The notes under the pieces are model-generated. The model was not told the DNA's origin, did no database searches, and was given only the letters and a program-made list of their open reading frames with translations. Position numbers and translations under genes: made by a program. Source: CAZNLL01 sp964573885 (GTDB lineage: Bacteria; Desulfobacterota; DSM-4660; Desulfatiglandales; Desulfatiglandaceae). From it: DNA of 35,212 nt. The stretch spans positions 1 to 35,212 of the forward strand of contig CAZNLL010000027.1 in assembly GCA_964573885.1 (NCBI GenBank). Reading direction: 5' to 3'. Shown here piece by piece: positions 9,726 to 18,154 of the stretch; position 1 is the first letter of the stretch, and the number at the start of each line of letters is the position of its first letter.

Positions 9726-10169
9726 CTACAGGGGTTTGATGGAGGTGATAAACACCCGGTGCCGGTTGTCCTCCCAGGAAACGATCACGCACACCCGTTT
9801 GACCTCGGCGTTGCCGGTTCCCGGATCGGCCACGTTCCAGATCCTCCGGTAAAAACCCCCGGAGATCACATCCCCGTCGGGTTCCACGTTTTCTTCGTGA
9901 TCCACGGTGGTCAGGTTGGTGAGGTCGCTGTTATTTGAGGAGGTGGCATCCGAGAGTTCGCTGTCCGTGTAACTCCTCCCCAGGAGGTCCTCCATTTTTT
10001 CCTCGGCCAGCATGAGGGCCGTGGTGGTGTTGACGCTCATGAAATTGCCTTTGATGGCGGATATCTGCATCTTACCCACGGCCAGGAGGCCGATGGTCAA
10101 AATGGAGATGGCGATCAAGACCTCAAGCAAGGTGAATCCGGATTGCCCGGATGGGATGGTTCGATTCAT
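9726..10169 (-). CDS. pilV: PilV-like type IV pilus minor pilin
   Basis: A 147-residue prepilin-like protein. The class III leader is cut after Gly in SGQSG/FTLLEVLIAISI, with the conserved Glu at +5 and a hydrophobic N-terminal helix. The C-terminal half has a beta-strand-rich region ending in CVIVSWEDNRHRVFI, as in PilV/GspI-like pseudopilins. Its ATG overlaps the TGA of pilW in an ATGA, which fixes the start at 10169 and implies translational coupling. It would be processed by PilD and join the tip-initiation complex with PilW, PilX and PilY1. Confidence 0.85.
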   Translation of the reverse strand: MNRTIPSGQSGFTLLEVLIAISILTIGLLAVGKMQISAIKGNFMSVNTTTALMLAEEKMEDLLGRSYTDSELSDATSSNNSDLTNLTTVDHEENVEPDGDVISGGFYRRIWNVADPGTGNAEVKRVCVIVSWEDNRHRVFITSIKPL

Positions 10170-11032
10170 AGTCCAATATTCCTGGTCTTTACCCGTGAGC
10201 ACAGGGTTCGGGTCTTACGCCGCGCTTCATCCTCGTCGCGGGTTTCACCGGTGATGGAGACTTCCACGGCCCTCACGTCGGCCTCATTGCCTGTGGGGTC
10301 ATCCACCAGGGGGGGGCCGGTATTGAGGAGGTACTGGAACTGGAGGTCCCGGATGTTTTCCACGATGAGCTGGGCCCCTTCCTGGGTGCCCAGGTTGTTT
10401 CTCCTCAGCTCCCCGTCGTCGTTAACAAAATAGATGATCACATCGGCCCTGAATATCCAGTCGTTTTCCTCGTATGTTTCACTGAGGGCGTAAGTAAGAC
10501 TCATGTCTCCCGAATTCTCCTGGACCTGGAAAAATTCCGCCCGGGTGAGGTCTTCCTTGACCAGGAGGGCGCACTTGCCTGCGGTGAGATTATCCACGTC
10601 ACGCAATGAGGGGTCCACCGTGGATCCGGTGGCCCCTTCCGCAGCGGTGAGCTGCCGGCCCTTGGCGCTCGCCTTGACAATGACGATGAGATCTGTGTTG
10701 TCCTTGACCCCGTCGCCGGATACGGCCAGGTCGTTGTGGGCGTAAATAAGGGGTCTGACCGACTCGTTCGTGCCCAGGTTATCCCAGTCCATGGTATAGG
10801 TGAGGGGATCAAAGTTGGTGTAATACCCGGCCATCTGGAGGTCCCGGGTGATCAGGTACATGGCGGACCTCACGTTCTGCTGCATCTCGCTCACCTGGTC
10901 CTGCTCCACGTAGGAATCCTGCTGGGACTTGAAAGTAAAAAAAACCGTCCCCATAACCACCAGGGATATGGTGATGGCCACGAGGAGTTCCATGAGGGTA
11001 AAGCCCTGATTATTGAAATTTTTGATGGTCAC
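10166..11032 (-). CDS. pilW: PilW-like type IV pilus minor pilin
   Basis: A 288-residue prepilin with cleavage site NNQG/FTLMELLVAI, Glu at +5 and a hydrophobic helix to about residue 30. It continues with FTFKSQQDSY and RSAMYLITRDLQMAGYY, which are hallmark PilW segments. The start is a GTG at 11032 with AAGGG about 7 nt upstream; no better ATG is in frame. The 3' end overlaps pilV by 4 nt. PilW is one of the minor pilins needed to start pilus assembly and is larger than the others, as here. Confidence 0.87.
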   Translation of the reverse strand: MTIKNFNNQGFTLMELLVAITISLVVMGTVFFTFKSQQDSYVEQDQVSEMQQNVRSAMYLITRDLQMAGYYTNFDPLTYTMDWDNLGTNESVRPLIYAHNDLAVSGDGVKDNTDLIVIVKASAKGRQLTAAEGATGSTVDPSLRDVDNLTAGKCALLVKEDLTRAEFFQVQENSGDMSLTYALSETYEENDWIFRADVIIYFVNDDGELRRNNLGTQEGAQLIVENIRDLQFQYLLNTGPPLVDDPTGNEADVRAVEVSITGETRDEDEARRKTRTLCSRVKTRNIGL

Positions 11033-11093
11033 GTATTTGCCCTTAATAGCTTGCGCATGCCGGCGGAAGCGGGATTATTTCAAATCCAAAATG

Positions 11094-11642
11094 TTACTCC
11101 CATTCCGAATTCGAAGGATCCCATTTGACCAGCCGGATCACGCCGCTGCTTCGGGTTCCCACGGCATAGGCCGTGTCCTTCTCATTTTGGAGATACACAT
11201 ACCCGGCGTTACAGGTCCCCCGGGAATTGAAGACCAGCACCGTGTTATAGGTTTCCCCATCCGTGGGCAGGCTTCCCCCAGATACTGTGGCATTCTTGGT
11301 GGCGTTGCCCCCTCCATAACCCACACCGCTTTCATAGGCGGAGAAATGGACGGTGGCCTCCGTGGTTTCGTCATGGTCGGTCCAGTCGCCGTCACCGCCG
11401 TCATGGGAGCACACCCTGTAGCGGTTTGAGCCGGTCTCAAAGACAATGGCCCAGTTGGTGTTATCCTTCACCGCCCCCATCTTGGCCAGGTGCATGTTGG
11501 AGAAGAGGTCCGTGGCCGCACCCCTCAACCTGAAATCCGGAAGCCAGTTGGCAAACCCGGGGATGGCCACCAGGAGGGCGGCGCCCAGGACCGCGCAGGT
11601 CACAATGAGCTCAACCAGGGTAAAGCCTTTTTGCGCTTTCAT
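11094..11642 (-). CDS. GspH/FimT-family pseudopilin, first gene of the pilus operon
   Basis: A 182-residue prepilin-like protein: leader MKAQKG/FTLVELIVTCAVLG with Glu +5, a hydrophobic helix to about residue 27, then a GspH/FimT-type body (FRLRGAATDLFSNMHLAK.GA, the usual lead into the beta domain) and a Gly-rich C-terminal region with VLVFNSRGTC. The ATG at 11642 has GGGAAGG about 8 nt upstream. It is the promoter-proximal gene, 61 nt before pilW, and probably serves as the FimU/FimT-type minor pilin of the set. Confidence 0.85.
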   Translation of the reverse strand: MKAQKGFTLVELIVTCAVLGAALLVAIPGFANWLPDFRLRGAATDLFSNMHLAKMGAVKDNTNWAIVFETGSNRYRVCSHDGGDGDWTDHDETTEATVHFSAYESGVGYGGGNATKNATVSGGSLPTDGETYNTVLVFNSRGTCNAGYVYLQNEKDTAYAVGTRSSGVIRLVKWDPSNSEWE

Positions 11643-11729
11643 AGTTTTGCCTTCCCGTAAAACCAAATTCCTAAATCCATACCCGGGAACGTTTCTCAAG
11701 AACCTAAAACAATGCTAAAACGCTAATAC

Positions 11730-11745
11730 AGCAAAATCAATGCCA
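11730..11745 (-). promoter_or_regulatory. sigma-54-type promoter of the minor-pilin operon
   Basis: Read on the minus strand the site is TGGCATTGATTTTGCT, matching the -24/-12 pattern TGGCAYR-N4-TTGCW with exact spacing. Transcription would start near 11719, leaving a leader of about 77 nt before the FimT/GspH-like gene. Sigma-54 control of pilin genes with an enhancer-binding regulator is established in Pseudomonas, Geobacter and Myxococcus; its use here is inferred from the match. Confidence 0.65.
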
Positions 11746-11846
11746 AACCCTTTGCCGGGGTTCCCAACAAGGAAGAGCCTGTTATAACTAAGCTTTTCGT
11801 GCCTTAGGCCAAAAACCCACGAAGCCTGTGTGTAAAAAAGTTTATC

Positions 11847-11869
11847 AGTTGTAAACTTATTTTACAACT
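11847..11869. promoter_or_regulatory. inverted repeat between divergent pilus operons, possible operator
   Basis: AGTTGTAAA (11847-11855) and TTTACAACT (11861-11869) form a perfect 9-bp inverted repeat with a 5-nt spacer, about 100 bp upstream of the sigma-54 site and about 80 bp upstream of pilB. No T-run follows, so it is not a terminator. The position suits a regulator binding site such as an enhancer for a sigma-54 activator, but no specific family motif is recognised. Confidence 0.35.
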
Positions 11870-11947
11870 TCCAAAAAATCCTTTTCACTCCAATCGCGAA
11901 GGTGATAGGATACATTCGCTTTTTTTGAACAACGCAGGTTTAGAGCC

Positions 11948-13771
11948 ATGGCTAAAAAATGGGAAAATCCCTTTTCCCCTGAGGGTGTATGCCAGGTCCT
12001 CCTGGATAAGGGCCTCATCTCAGAAGATCAGAAACGGGAAATCATCCGAAAGAGAACCGGTATCCAGAAGAAGCTGGAGAGGCTTCAGGCCATGCGCCAG
12101 GCCTCCACCTCATCGAGGTCCGGGGTGCCCGGGGGAGTCACCATAATAGACGTGATTGTGGCCCTCACTATGGACAGAAGAGACGCCCCGGGGTCGGTCC
12201 TGGATGAAGAGGTGATCTATCAAACCCTGGCCGAGGCATGGGAGGTCCCCTACAAAAAGATCGATTCCCTGCAGCTCAACCTGGACGTGGTCACCGGCAC
12301 TATCCCGCACTCCTTTGCCATGAAGCATCTGGTCCTCCCCCTGGAAGTGAAAGACAAGAGCCTCACCGTGGCCACCCCCAACCCCTTTAACATGGAGGTC
12401 CTGGAGGATATCGCCCGGGTGAGCCACCGGAGAGTGAGTCCGGTGGTGAGCCCCAAGACGGACATCATCAAGCTCATCGACGAGTTTTTCGGATTTAAAC
12501 GCTCTATTGCCGCTGCAGAACATCAGTTTGCAGGCCCTTCCGTGGACCTGGGAAACCTCGAGCAGTATGTGCGGCTCAAGGCCGCGGACGAGCTCCCCTC
12601 CAATGACCAGCACATTGTAAACGCGGTCAACCATCTCCTGGGCTATGGCTTTGACCAGCGGGCCAGCGACATCCACATCGAGCCCAAAAGGGACGCCAGC
12701 ATGGTGAGGATGCGCATTGACGGGGTCCTCCACACGGTTTACACCCTGCCCAAGAACGTCCATTCAGCCATCGTGAGCCGCATCAAGACCCTGTCCCGTC
12801 TGGACATGGCCGAGAAGAGAAGGCCCCAGGACGGCCGTATCAAGACCGATAAAGGCGGGGTGGAGGCGGAGATCAGGGTCTCCACCATCCCGGTGGCCTT
12901 TGGGGAAAAGGTGGTCATGCGTATCATGGACCCGGATGTCCTGTTCCAGGAACTGGAGCACCTGGGCTTTACCTCGGAAGATTTTCTCCGCTACCAGGAG
13001 TTCATCAACATGCCCCACGGCATGGTCCTGGTGTGCGGGCCCACGGGGAGCGGCAAGTCCACCACCCTCTATTCCACCCTGCGGGTGCTGTCCACGCCTG
13101 AACTCAATATCACCACCGTGGAAGATCCCATCGAGATGGTGCACGAAGACTTCAACCAGATCGCGGTTCAACCCGTTCTGGGGATCACCTTTGCCACCAT
13201 CTTGCGAAACATCCTGAGGCAGGACCCGGATATCATCATGATCGGGGAAATGAGAGACCTGGAGACCGCCGAGAATGCCATTCAGGCCGCATTAACCGGT
13301 CACCTGGTCCTGTCCACACTCCATACCAACGACGCCCCTTCGGCCGTTACCAGGCTCCTGGACCTGGGTGTGCCCTCCTTCTTGATCCAGTCCACCCTCA
13401 TTGGGGTGATCGCCCAGCGCCTGGTACGTAAGATCTGCCCCCACTGCAAGGAATCCTTTGAAATGGAGACCCCGGAATTAAGGGCCCTGGGCCTGGATCT
13501 GGGCAGGAAAGGCAAGGTCAAATTGCACCGGGGAAAGGGTTGCGTCAAGTGCCGGGGCACCGGGTATCGGGGTCGCACCGGGATATTTGAGGTCCTCTCC
13601 TATTCAGAGGGGATCAGGGCCCTTACCACAGCCCAATGCGATCAATCATCCATTCGCAGGCGGGCCAGAGAAGAGGGCATGGTGAGCCTTCGGGAAAACG
13701 CCGTCTTAAAACTCATGGAGGGGGTCACCACCTATCAGGAGATCCTGAGGGTGACCTGGGAGCAGCCCTGA
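11948..13771 (+). CDS. pilB: type IV pilus/type II secretion assembly ATPase, PilB/GspE family
   Basis: Hexameric cytoplasmic ATPase that powers pilus extension. The 607 residues hold an N-terminal MshEN/GspE-N-like region (about 85-185), then the ATPase core with Walker A GPTGSGKST near 364, the Asp box around VEDPIE, Walker B in DIIMIGEMRD and the His box STLHTNDA. A tetracysteine zinc site (CPHC near 498 and CVKC near 533) is typical of PilB/GspE and absent from PilT. The start ATG has only a weak ribosome binding site (GCAGG). It is divergent from the minor-pilin operon, and recN follows after 6 nt. PilB is preferred over GspE because of the minor pilins next to it. Confidence 0.9.
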   Translation: MAKKWENPFSPEGVCQVLLDKGLISEDQKREIIRKRTGIQKKLERLQAMRQASTSSRSGVPGGVTIIDVIVALTMDRRDAPGSVLDEEVIYQTLAEAWEVPYKKIDSLQLNLDVVTGTIPHSFAMKHLVLPLEVKDKSLTVATPNPFNMEVLEDIARVSHRRVSPVVSPKTDIIKLIDEFFGFKRSIAAAEHQFAGPSVDLGNLEQYVRLKAADELPSNDQHIVNAVNHLLGYGFDQRASDIHIEPKRDASMVRMRIDGVLHTVYTLPKNVHSAIVSRIKTLSRLDMAEKRRPQDGRIKTDKGGVEAEIRVSTIPVAFGEKVVMRIMDPDVLFQELEHLGFTSEDFLRYQEFINMPHGMVLVCGPTGSGKSTTLYSTLRVLSTPELNITTVEDPIEMVHEDFNQIAVQPVLGITFATILRNILRQDPDIIMIGEMRDLETAENAIQAALTGHLVLSTLHTNDAPSAVTRLLDLGVPSFLIQSTLIGVIAQRLVRKICPHCKESFEMETPELRALGLDLGRKGKVKLHRGKGCVKCRGTGYRGRTGIFEVLSYSEGIRALTTAQCDQSSIRRRAREEGMVSLRENAVLKLMEGVTTYQEILRVTWEQP

Positions 13772-13777
13772 CTTCCA

Positions 13778-15472
13778 ATGCTTTCCCAATTAAGCATCTT
13801 CAATTTCGCCATTATCAAACAGCTCGAAATCACCCTCCAGGAGGGCCTCAATATCCTCTCCGGCGAGACCGGGGCGGGGAAATCCATCATCATCAATGCC
13901 ATGAATCTGATCCTGGGCGGCCGGGCCTCGGCGGAACTGATCCGGAGCGGGAGCAATGAGGCCCGGGTGGAGGCCCTCTTTGTGTTTGCCCCGGAGGGGT
14001 CCCTCAAGGACATGCTCTGGGAGCTGGGATTCCCCTTTGAGGGGGAGCTCTTGATTAAAAGGACCATTTACAGGGAAGGCCGAAACCGGATCTTTATTAA
14101 CGGGTCCATGGCCACGCTGCAGGTCCTGTCCCGGTTGGGGGACAAGCTGGTCAGCATATCCGGACAGCGTGAGCATCAATTCCTTCTCAAGCCGGAGAAC
14201 CATCTGCGCATCCTGGATGATTTTGCGAACCTCTCAGAGGAACGGGAGGCATTGAACAAGGCCTTTGAGGCCTATCAATCGCTTTTGGAGGACTTCCGCA
14301 AGGTGGAAAGGGAGATTGAGGCGGCCGAGGAAAAGCAGGACCTGGTCCGGTTTCAGATCGAGGAGATCGAGAGGGCCGCCTTGACCCCGGGCGAAGATGA
14401 GGCCCTGGAGGAAGAGAAAAGGCGCCTTGACCATGCTGAAGAACTCAAAGAGATCATGGCCGGGGCCTATGAGACCCTGTATGAACACCGGGACTCGGTA
14501 CACTCCTCCCTCTCTCAAACGGCAAGGCGTGTCGAAAAGGGCGCCCACTTGGACGGGAGGCTTGTGACTGTAAGAGACGCCCTTTCAGAGATTGAGGCCC
14601 GCCTCGAGGATGCCTGCCTGGAGCTTAGGGAACTCAAAGAGACCATCCAGATGGATCCCCGGAGGCTTGAGCATGTGGTGGAGCGGCTGGAGGCCATCAG
14701 GAAGCTCAAGAGAAAGTACGGCTCCACGCTTGAGGAGGTGCTCAAATTCAGGGATGAACGGGCCTCTTTGGTGGTCAATCTTGAGGCGCAGAGAGAAAGG
14801 CTGGGACGCCTTGAAAAGGAGCGGCTCCAGGCGGAAAAGGCCCTCCTGGCACAGGCACAGGCCCTTTCTCAAAAGCGGAAACAGGCGGCCCTATCCGCCG
14901 AGAAGGCGGTGGAAGAAGAGCTCCATCACCTCCAAATGGCCAAGACGAGGTTTCGGGTGAATTTCCACGAGGCGGGGGATGACCCCCGGACCGGACAAGT
15001 CCGCATGGAGGACTTGGGGCCGGACGGCCTGGACCGGGTGGAATTCATGATTTCTCCCAACGTGGGAGAAGAATTGAGGCCCCTTGCCAGGATCGCTTCG
15101 GGGGGGGAACTCTCCAGGATCATTTTGGCCCTTAAGACCATTTTGGCCCGGACCGCCTCGGTGGAGACCGTCATATTTGATGAGGTGGACGCGGGGATCA
15201 GCGGGGCCACCGCCGAGGTGGTGGGAGAAAAGCTCCTGTCTCTGGCCGGTTTTCACCAGGTCCTTTGTATCACCCATCTGCCCCAGATTGCCAGTCAAGG
15301 TCCCACCCACTTCCTGGTCAAAAAGGAGGTGGTTCGGGGGAGGACCGAGACGGCCATATCCCGCCTGGACCCGGCGCCCAGGGTCCAGGAGATCGCCCGT
15401 CTATTGGGAGGCCGGGAGATTACCCCCCGGGCCCTGGCCCACGCCAGAGAGATGCTGGGCGGGGCCCCTTAA
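13778..15472 (+). CDS. recN: DNA repair protein RecN
   Basis: SMC-like ATPase that acts in double-strand break repair. The 564-residue length is normal. Walker A GETGAGKS is at residues 29-36, two long coiled-coil arms run through the middle (many Glu, Lys, Arg and Leu, about 150-370), the ABC signature is ASGGELSRIILAL near 441, Walker B is VIFDEVDAG near 466, and CITHLPQIAS follows near 495. It starts 6 nt after the pilB stop, so it is probably translated from the same message, although the functions are unrelated. Confidence 0.97.
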   Translation: MLSQLSIFNFAIIKQLEITLQEGLNILSGETGAGKSIIINAMNLILGGRASAELIRSGSNEARVEALFVFAPEGSLKDMLWELGFPFEGELLIKRTIYREGRNRIFINGSMATLQVLSRLGDKLVSISGQREHQFLLKPENHLRILDDFANLSEEREALNKAFEAYQSLLEDFRKVEREIEAAEEKQDLVRFQIEEIERAALTPGEDEALEEEKRRLDHAEELKEIMAGAYETLYEHRDSVHSSLSQTARRVEKGAHLDGRLVTVRDALSEIEARLEDACLELRELKETIQMDPRRLEHVVERLEAIRKLKRKYGSTLEEVLKFRDERASLVVNLEAQRERLGRLEKERLQAEKALLAQAQALSQKRKQAALSAEKAVEEELHHLQMAKTRFRVNFHEAGDDPRTGQVRMEDLGPDGLDRVEFMISPNVGEELRPLARIASGGELSRIILALKTILARTASVETVIFDEVDAGISGATAEVVGEKLLSLAGFHQVLCITHLPQIASQGPTHFLVKKEVVRGRTETAISRLDPAPRVQEIARLLGGREITPRALAHAREMLGGAP

Positions 15473-15618
15473 GCCTTAACCGGCCGTAACCCTCGGAACC
15501 CAAGAAAAGGTCCCCTTACCCTGCAATAAGGAGGTGGCCGGGTACACGGCGATTTATACGTCCCTGAGAGATTGCCGCCGAGATTGTGAAAAAGAGCCGT
15601 TTATGGATGAAAACCAGG

Positions 15619-16563
15619 CTAGGGGTTGAACCGGATCACCTGCCCCGGCAGAAATCCCCCTTCTTCTACAGGGGTTGCAAAGGCCTCCCTCTTCATCACC
15701 GATTGGACCTTAATTTCTCCCACCCGGGTTCCCAAGAGATCGATGGTCTGCCCGTCCTTGGCGGAGATGGTTTCTCCCGGGGCAAAAACCGCGAAACTCT
15801 GACCGGGCGTGAGGCCCACGTCAGAGCCCGCATTGATCCGAATGGTCTGGTTTTCCACGGCCAGGATTTTCCCGGTCCAGGGCTTTTCCCTGAGCTCGTC
15901 TTCAATGGCCTCGGCCTGGCGTTTCAGGATACGCCTGAGGGGCTCTTTGAGGCGTTGCTGGATGATTTTGGTCTGATCCCGGCCCTCCACGTCCGCCAGG
16001 GGGAGGGATTCCTCCTCGGATTCCAGATTGCTGAGCAGCAGGGTGCCGCTGGTCACGCCCACCACATTGATCACCATGGAGATTTCATAGAACCGCTTGT
16101 GGCTCTTGAAGGGCCAGATGCCCGTCTCTTTGTCCGTGGCCTCCACCGGGTTCAATACGCCGGTAATGACCGCATTCATGCCTAATTGGTCGGCCTTTTT
16201 GATCAGGGTCGGGCTGGGGATGATGATCCCGAACTTGGGCGTTTTGTTCCCCAGGGGGTTGGCAAGACTCTTCGGGGGCTCGAAAAGGAGCACAGCGGGT
16301 GAGTCCAGGAGGAGGTTCACCAGGTTGCGAGTGATCGCCTCGCCTTCCTGGGCCCCGAAGCCGGCCTGGTCAATAACCGGGAGGACCATGGCCCGTTTCT
16401 TGAGGGTGGCCTTTTTGGGAAGGACCTTTTTGACCATGGCCTTGGGCGAGATCTTTTCAACCACCGATTCAACCTTCGATTGGGCGGGACCGCATCCGGC
16501 CATTGCCAGAATGGCCAAGGATAAGAAGAGGATAAATGGGTGGAAAAACGGTTTCTCGTTCAT
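15619..16563 (-). CDS. lipoprotein with CsgG/FlgT-like features
   Basis: A 314-residue protein with a lipoprotein signal (hydrophobic stretch ending AMAG before C24; Met at -3 is slightly atypical). The middle part (VLPVIDQAG..., LVNLLLDSPAVLLFEPPK, MNAVITGVLNPV) resembles the TolB-N/CsgG-like alpha/beta fold of outer-membrane secretion and flagellar lipoproteins. The last 85 residues (GKILAVENQTIRINAGSDVG to GFLPGQVIRFNP) resemble the C-terminal domain of FlgT. It is probably an outer-membrane-associated periplasmic lipoprotein. No other flagellar gene is nearby, so the flagellar link rests on similarity alone. AAAGG lies 7 nt before the ATG. It is the last gene of the run that starts at 18946. 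Confidence 0.6.
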   Translation of the reverse strand: MNEKPFFHPFILFLSLAILAMAGCGPAQSKVESVVEKISPKAMVKKVLPKKATLKKRAMVLPVIDQAGFGAQEGEAITRNLVNLLLDSPAVLLFEPPKSLANPLGNKTPKFGIIIPSPTLIKKADQLGMNAVITGVLNPVEATDKETGIWPFKSHKRFYEISMVINVVGVTSGTLLLSNLESEEESLPLADVEGRDQTKIIQQRLKEPLRRILKRQAEAIEDELREKPWTGKILAVENQTIRINAGSDVGLTPGQSFAVFAPGETISAKDGQTIDLLGTRVGEIKVQSVMKREAFATPVEEGGFLPGQVIRFNP

Positions 16564-16634
16564 AAAGTGCCTTTCTAAATAAGAAGATCCCAAACGTTAT
16601 ATTTCAGGTCTTTGAAGCAGCACCGGGCCGGGGT

Positions 16635-16916
16635 TTACCAGAAGGCGATATCAAAGGAATCGAAGTCACCCTGCGCTTCCTCCTGGGACTCAATGACCTC
16701 CGCAACCCTGGCGGCCGGCGGACCCTGATGGCACCAGGAGATCAGTTCCTTTACCTTATCCTCATCTCCTTCCACCAGGGCCTCTACGGAGCCGTCTCGA
16801 CGGTTTTTGACCCAACCGGTCAGCCCCAGGTTGAGGGCCTCCCTCCTTGTGGAGTCCCTGAAAAAAACACCCTGGACGCGGCCTTTGATGATCAAGCGGG
16901 CTCTGATGTCAGCCAT
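16635..16916 (-). CDS. acyP: acylphosphatase
   Basis: A 93-residue enzyme that hydrolyses the carboxyl-phosphate bond of acylphosphates. The signature GRVQGVFFRDST carries the phosphate-binding Arg20, and GWVKNRRDGSVE carries the catalytic Asn38; both match the known active site, so it should be active. GGAGGAA before the ATG at 16916 decides the start over longer in-frame options. It lies 54 nt after the ligase-like gene, in the same run. Confidence 0.93.
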   Translation of the reverse strand: MADIRARLIIKGRVQGVFFRDSTRREALNLGLTGWVKNRRDGSVEALVEGDEDKVKELISWCHQGPPAARVAEVIESQEEAQGDFDSFDIAFW

Positions 16917-16970
16917 AAATTCCTCCAAGATCTCTACCCTGGTCATGATCCTCACAAGTACTTAATACAC

Positions 16971-17723
16971 CTAAAGTGTTGGTATGCCGTTAACCCCTCT
17001 TCCCTCGGGTTGGCGAAACCGGTACGCCAGCCGCCACCCCGGAGCCCCGGCCCTTTCTTGAAGATGCGCCTGGACCTCTCTTGAATTCACGGTGATAAGG
17101 GCACCAAGGGTCTCATAGGGAAGCTCCGTTTCTTTGAGTTGCCGGCAAAAACCTATGACCTCATCCATGGTGGCGCACACCTTCATGTGGGCCCGGTTGA
17201 CGCGCAGGTCCCACTCCTGAAGGGTTACCACCAGGTCATAGTGGGTTTGGAATTCACCATTGCTGATTTCTCTCACCCAATGGGTGAACAGGGTAAGGGG
17301 CCTTTTTGCCGTGGCCCTGAGATCGCCCTGTCTCAGGGAATCCGAGGCGGCCTTACCCGGGTCTGTAAAAGGAGAAAGCCCCTTGTCTTGCCTTTCTGCA
17401 TTCACCCTGTCAAAGTCGGCCTTCTCCATATAGACCGTACCGGTTACACTCAGAAAAGGGGGCGGAGGCTGGCCTTCCTTGGGGTGCCTCAGCTTCAGGG
17501 GCGCGGCCAGGATGGTCTTCACATTGGCCGTCACCTCCTCGACCGGATTCCCGTCATCTCCCGCGGAGGCCATGGAAAGGGCCCCCTCTTCATAGAGCAG
17601 CTCCACGCTGGGGCCCAATACGTGGGGCTCCACTACATACTCCGGGGAAGATTCATCCCCCAAGGCGTCCCGGATCCTTTCTTCAAAGCGCCTCACCTCC
17701 TGTTCATCAATGGCCTGTTCCAT
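16971..17723 (-). CDS. LigA adenylation-domain homologue lacking all catalytic motifs
   Basis: A 250-residue free-standing protein that can be aligned from end to end with the nucleotidyltransferase core of NAD-dependent DNA ligase; shared segments include TANVKTILAAPLKL, ATAKRPLTLFTHWV and LPYETLGALITVNSREVQ. Every hallmark is changed: KxDG is HVLG (residues 34-37, so the AMP-accepting Lys is His), TRGDG is AGDDG, EVRGE is SVTGT, NPRNAAAGSLRQ is DPGKAASDSLRQ, DGVVIKVN is LGALITVN, and the final Lys motif AYKF is AYRF. The OB, zinc, HhH and BRCT parts are absent. The frame is intact and has a strong ribosome binding site (GGAAGGAGG). It is a pseudoenzyme by sequence; what it does now, perhaps nucleotide or protein binding, is unknown. 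Confidence 0.75.
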   Translation of the reverse strand: MEQAIDEQEVRRFEERIRDALGDESSPEYVVEPHVLGPSVELLYEEGALSMASAGDDGNPVEEVTANVKTILAAPLKLRHPKEGQPPPPFLSVTGTVYMEKADFDRVNAERQDKGLSPFTDPGKAASDSLRQGDLRATAKRPLTLFTHWVREISNGEFQTHYDLVVTLQEWDLRVNRAHMKVCATMDEVIGFCRQLKETELPYETLGALITVNSREVQAHLQERAGAPGWRLAYRFRQPEGRGVNGIPTL

Positions 17724-17749
17724 TTCAGGCCTCCTTCCTCTCTTGGGTT

Positions 17750-18154
17750 TCAACTGGCATTACACCCTTCCCTTTCTCCGTCCCCATTCTTTTCGGTTTT
17801 CTCTTTGACGGCCTCTAAAAGCCCGAAACACCCGGTAAGCATCATGTCTCCATAAGGGGCGGCCATGTGCCCCTCGATCTCCGCAAACCTCTCCCGGTTG
17901 GGTCCTGTCAGGGAGAGATGGGCAAAAGGACTCGCCTCCCCGGCCCGGGCCAGGATATGGCATCCATGTCCCATCTCATCAAAGATTTCCCGGTTCGTCA
18001 AATCCCCTCTTCGAAACCGGTCCAAGTGGTCCTTGAACCGGGGGGTGTCCAGGAGGGAGGTATGGTGTTCATATGATTCTTCAGGCCGCCATACCAGGAT
18101 ATCCTGGGTTCCGCTTCCCACATCTATGGCCAGAATCCCACGGTTACCATCCAT
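17750..18154 (-). CDS. shortened DUF1786-family protein
   Basis: A 134-residue protein matching only the two ends of DUF1786 proteins (often annotated as putative pyruvate formate-lyase activating enzymes, usually above 300 residues). The N-terminus ILAIDVGSGTQDILVW is the actin-like ATPase phosphate-1 motif of the family; from YEHHTSLL onward (MGHGCHILA, LTGPNRERF, MAAPYGDMMLTGCFGLLEA) it matches the family C-terminus. About 200 central residues appear to be missing, in frame. The start is firm: GAGGAGGG precedes the ATG, which directly follows the TGA of the phosphorylase gene. Whether the short form folds and works is open; it may be a pseudogene kept in frame by chance. Confidence 0.65.
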   Translation of the reverse strand: MDGNRGILAIDVGSGTQDILVWRPEESYEHHTSLLDTPRFKDHLDRFRRGDLTNREIFDEMGHGCHILARAGEASPFAHLSLTGPNRERFAEIEGHMAAPYGDMMLTGCFGLLEAVKEKTEKNGDGEREGCNAS

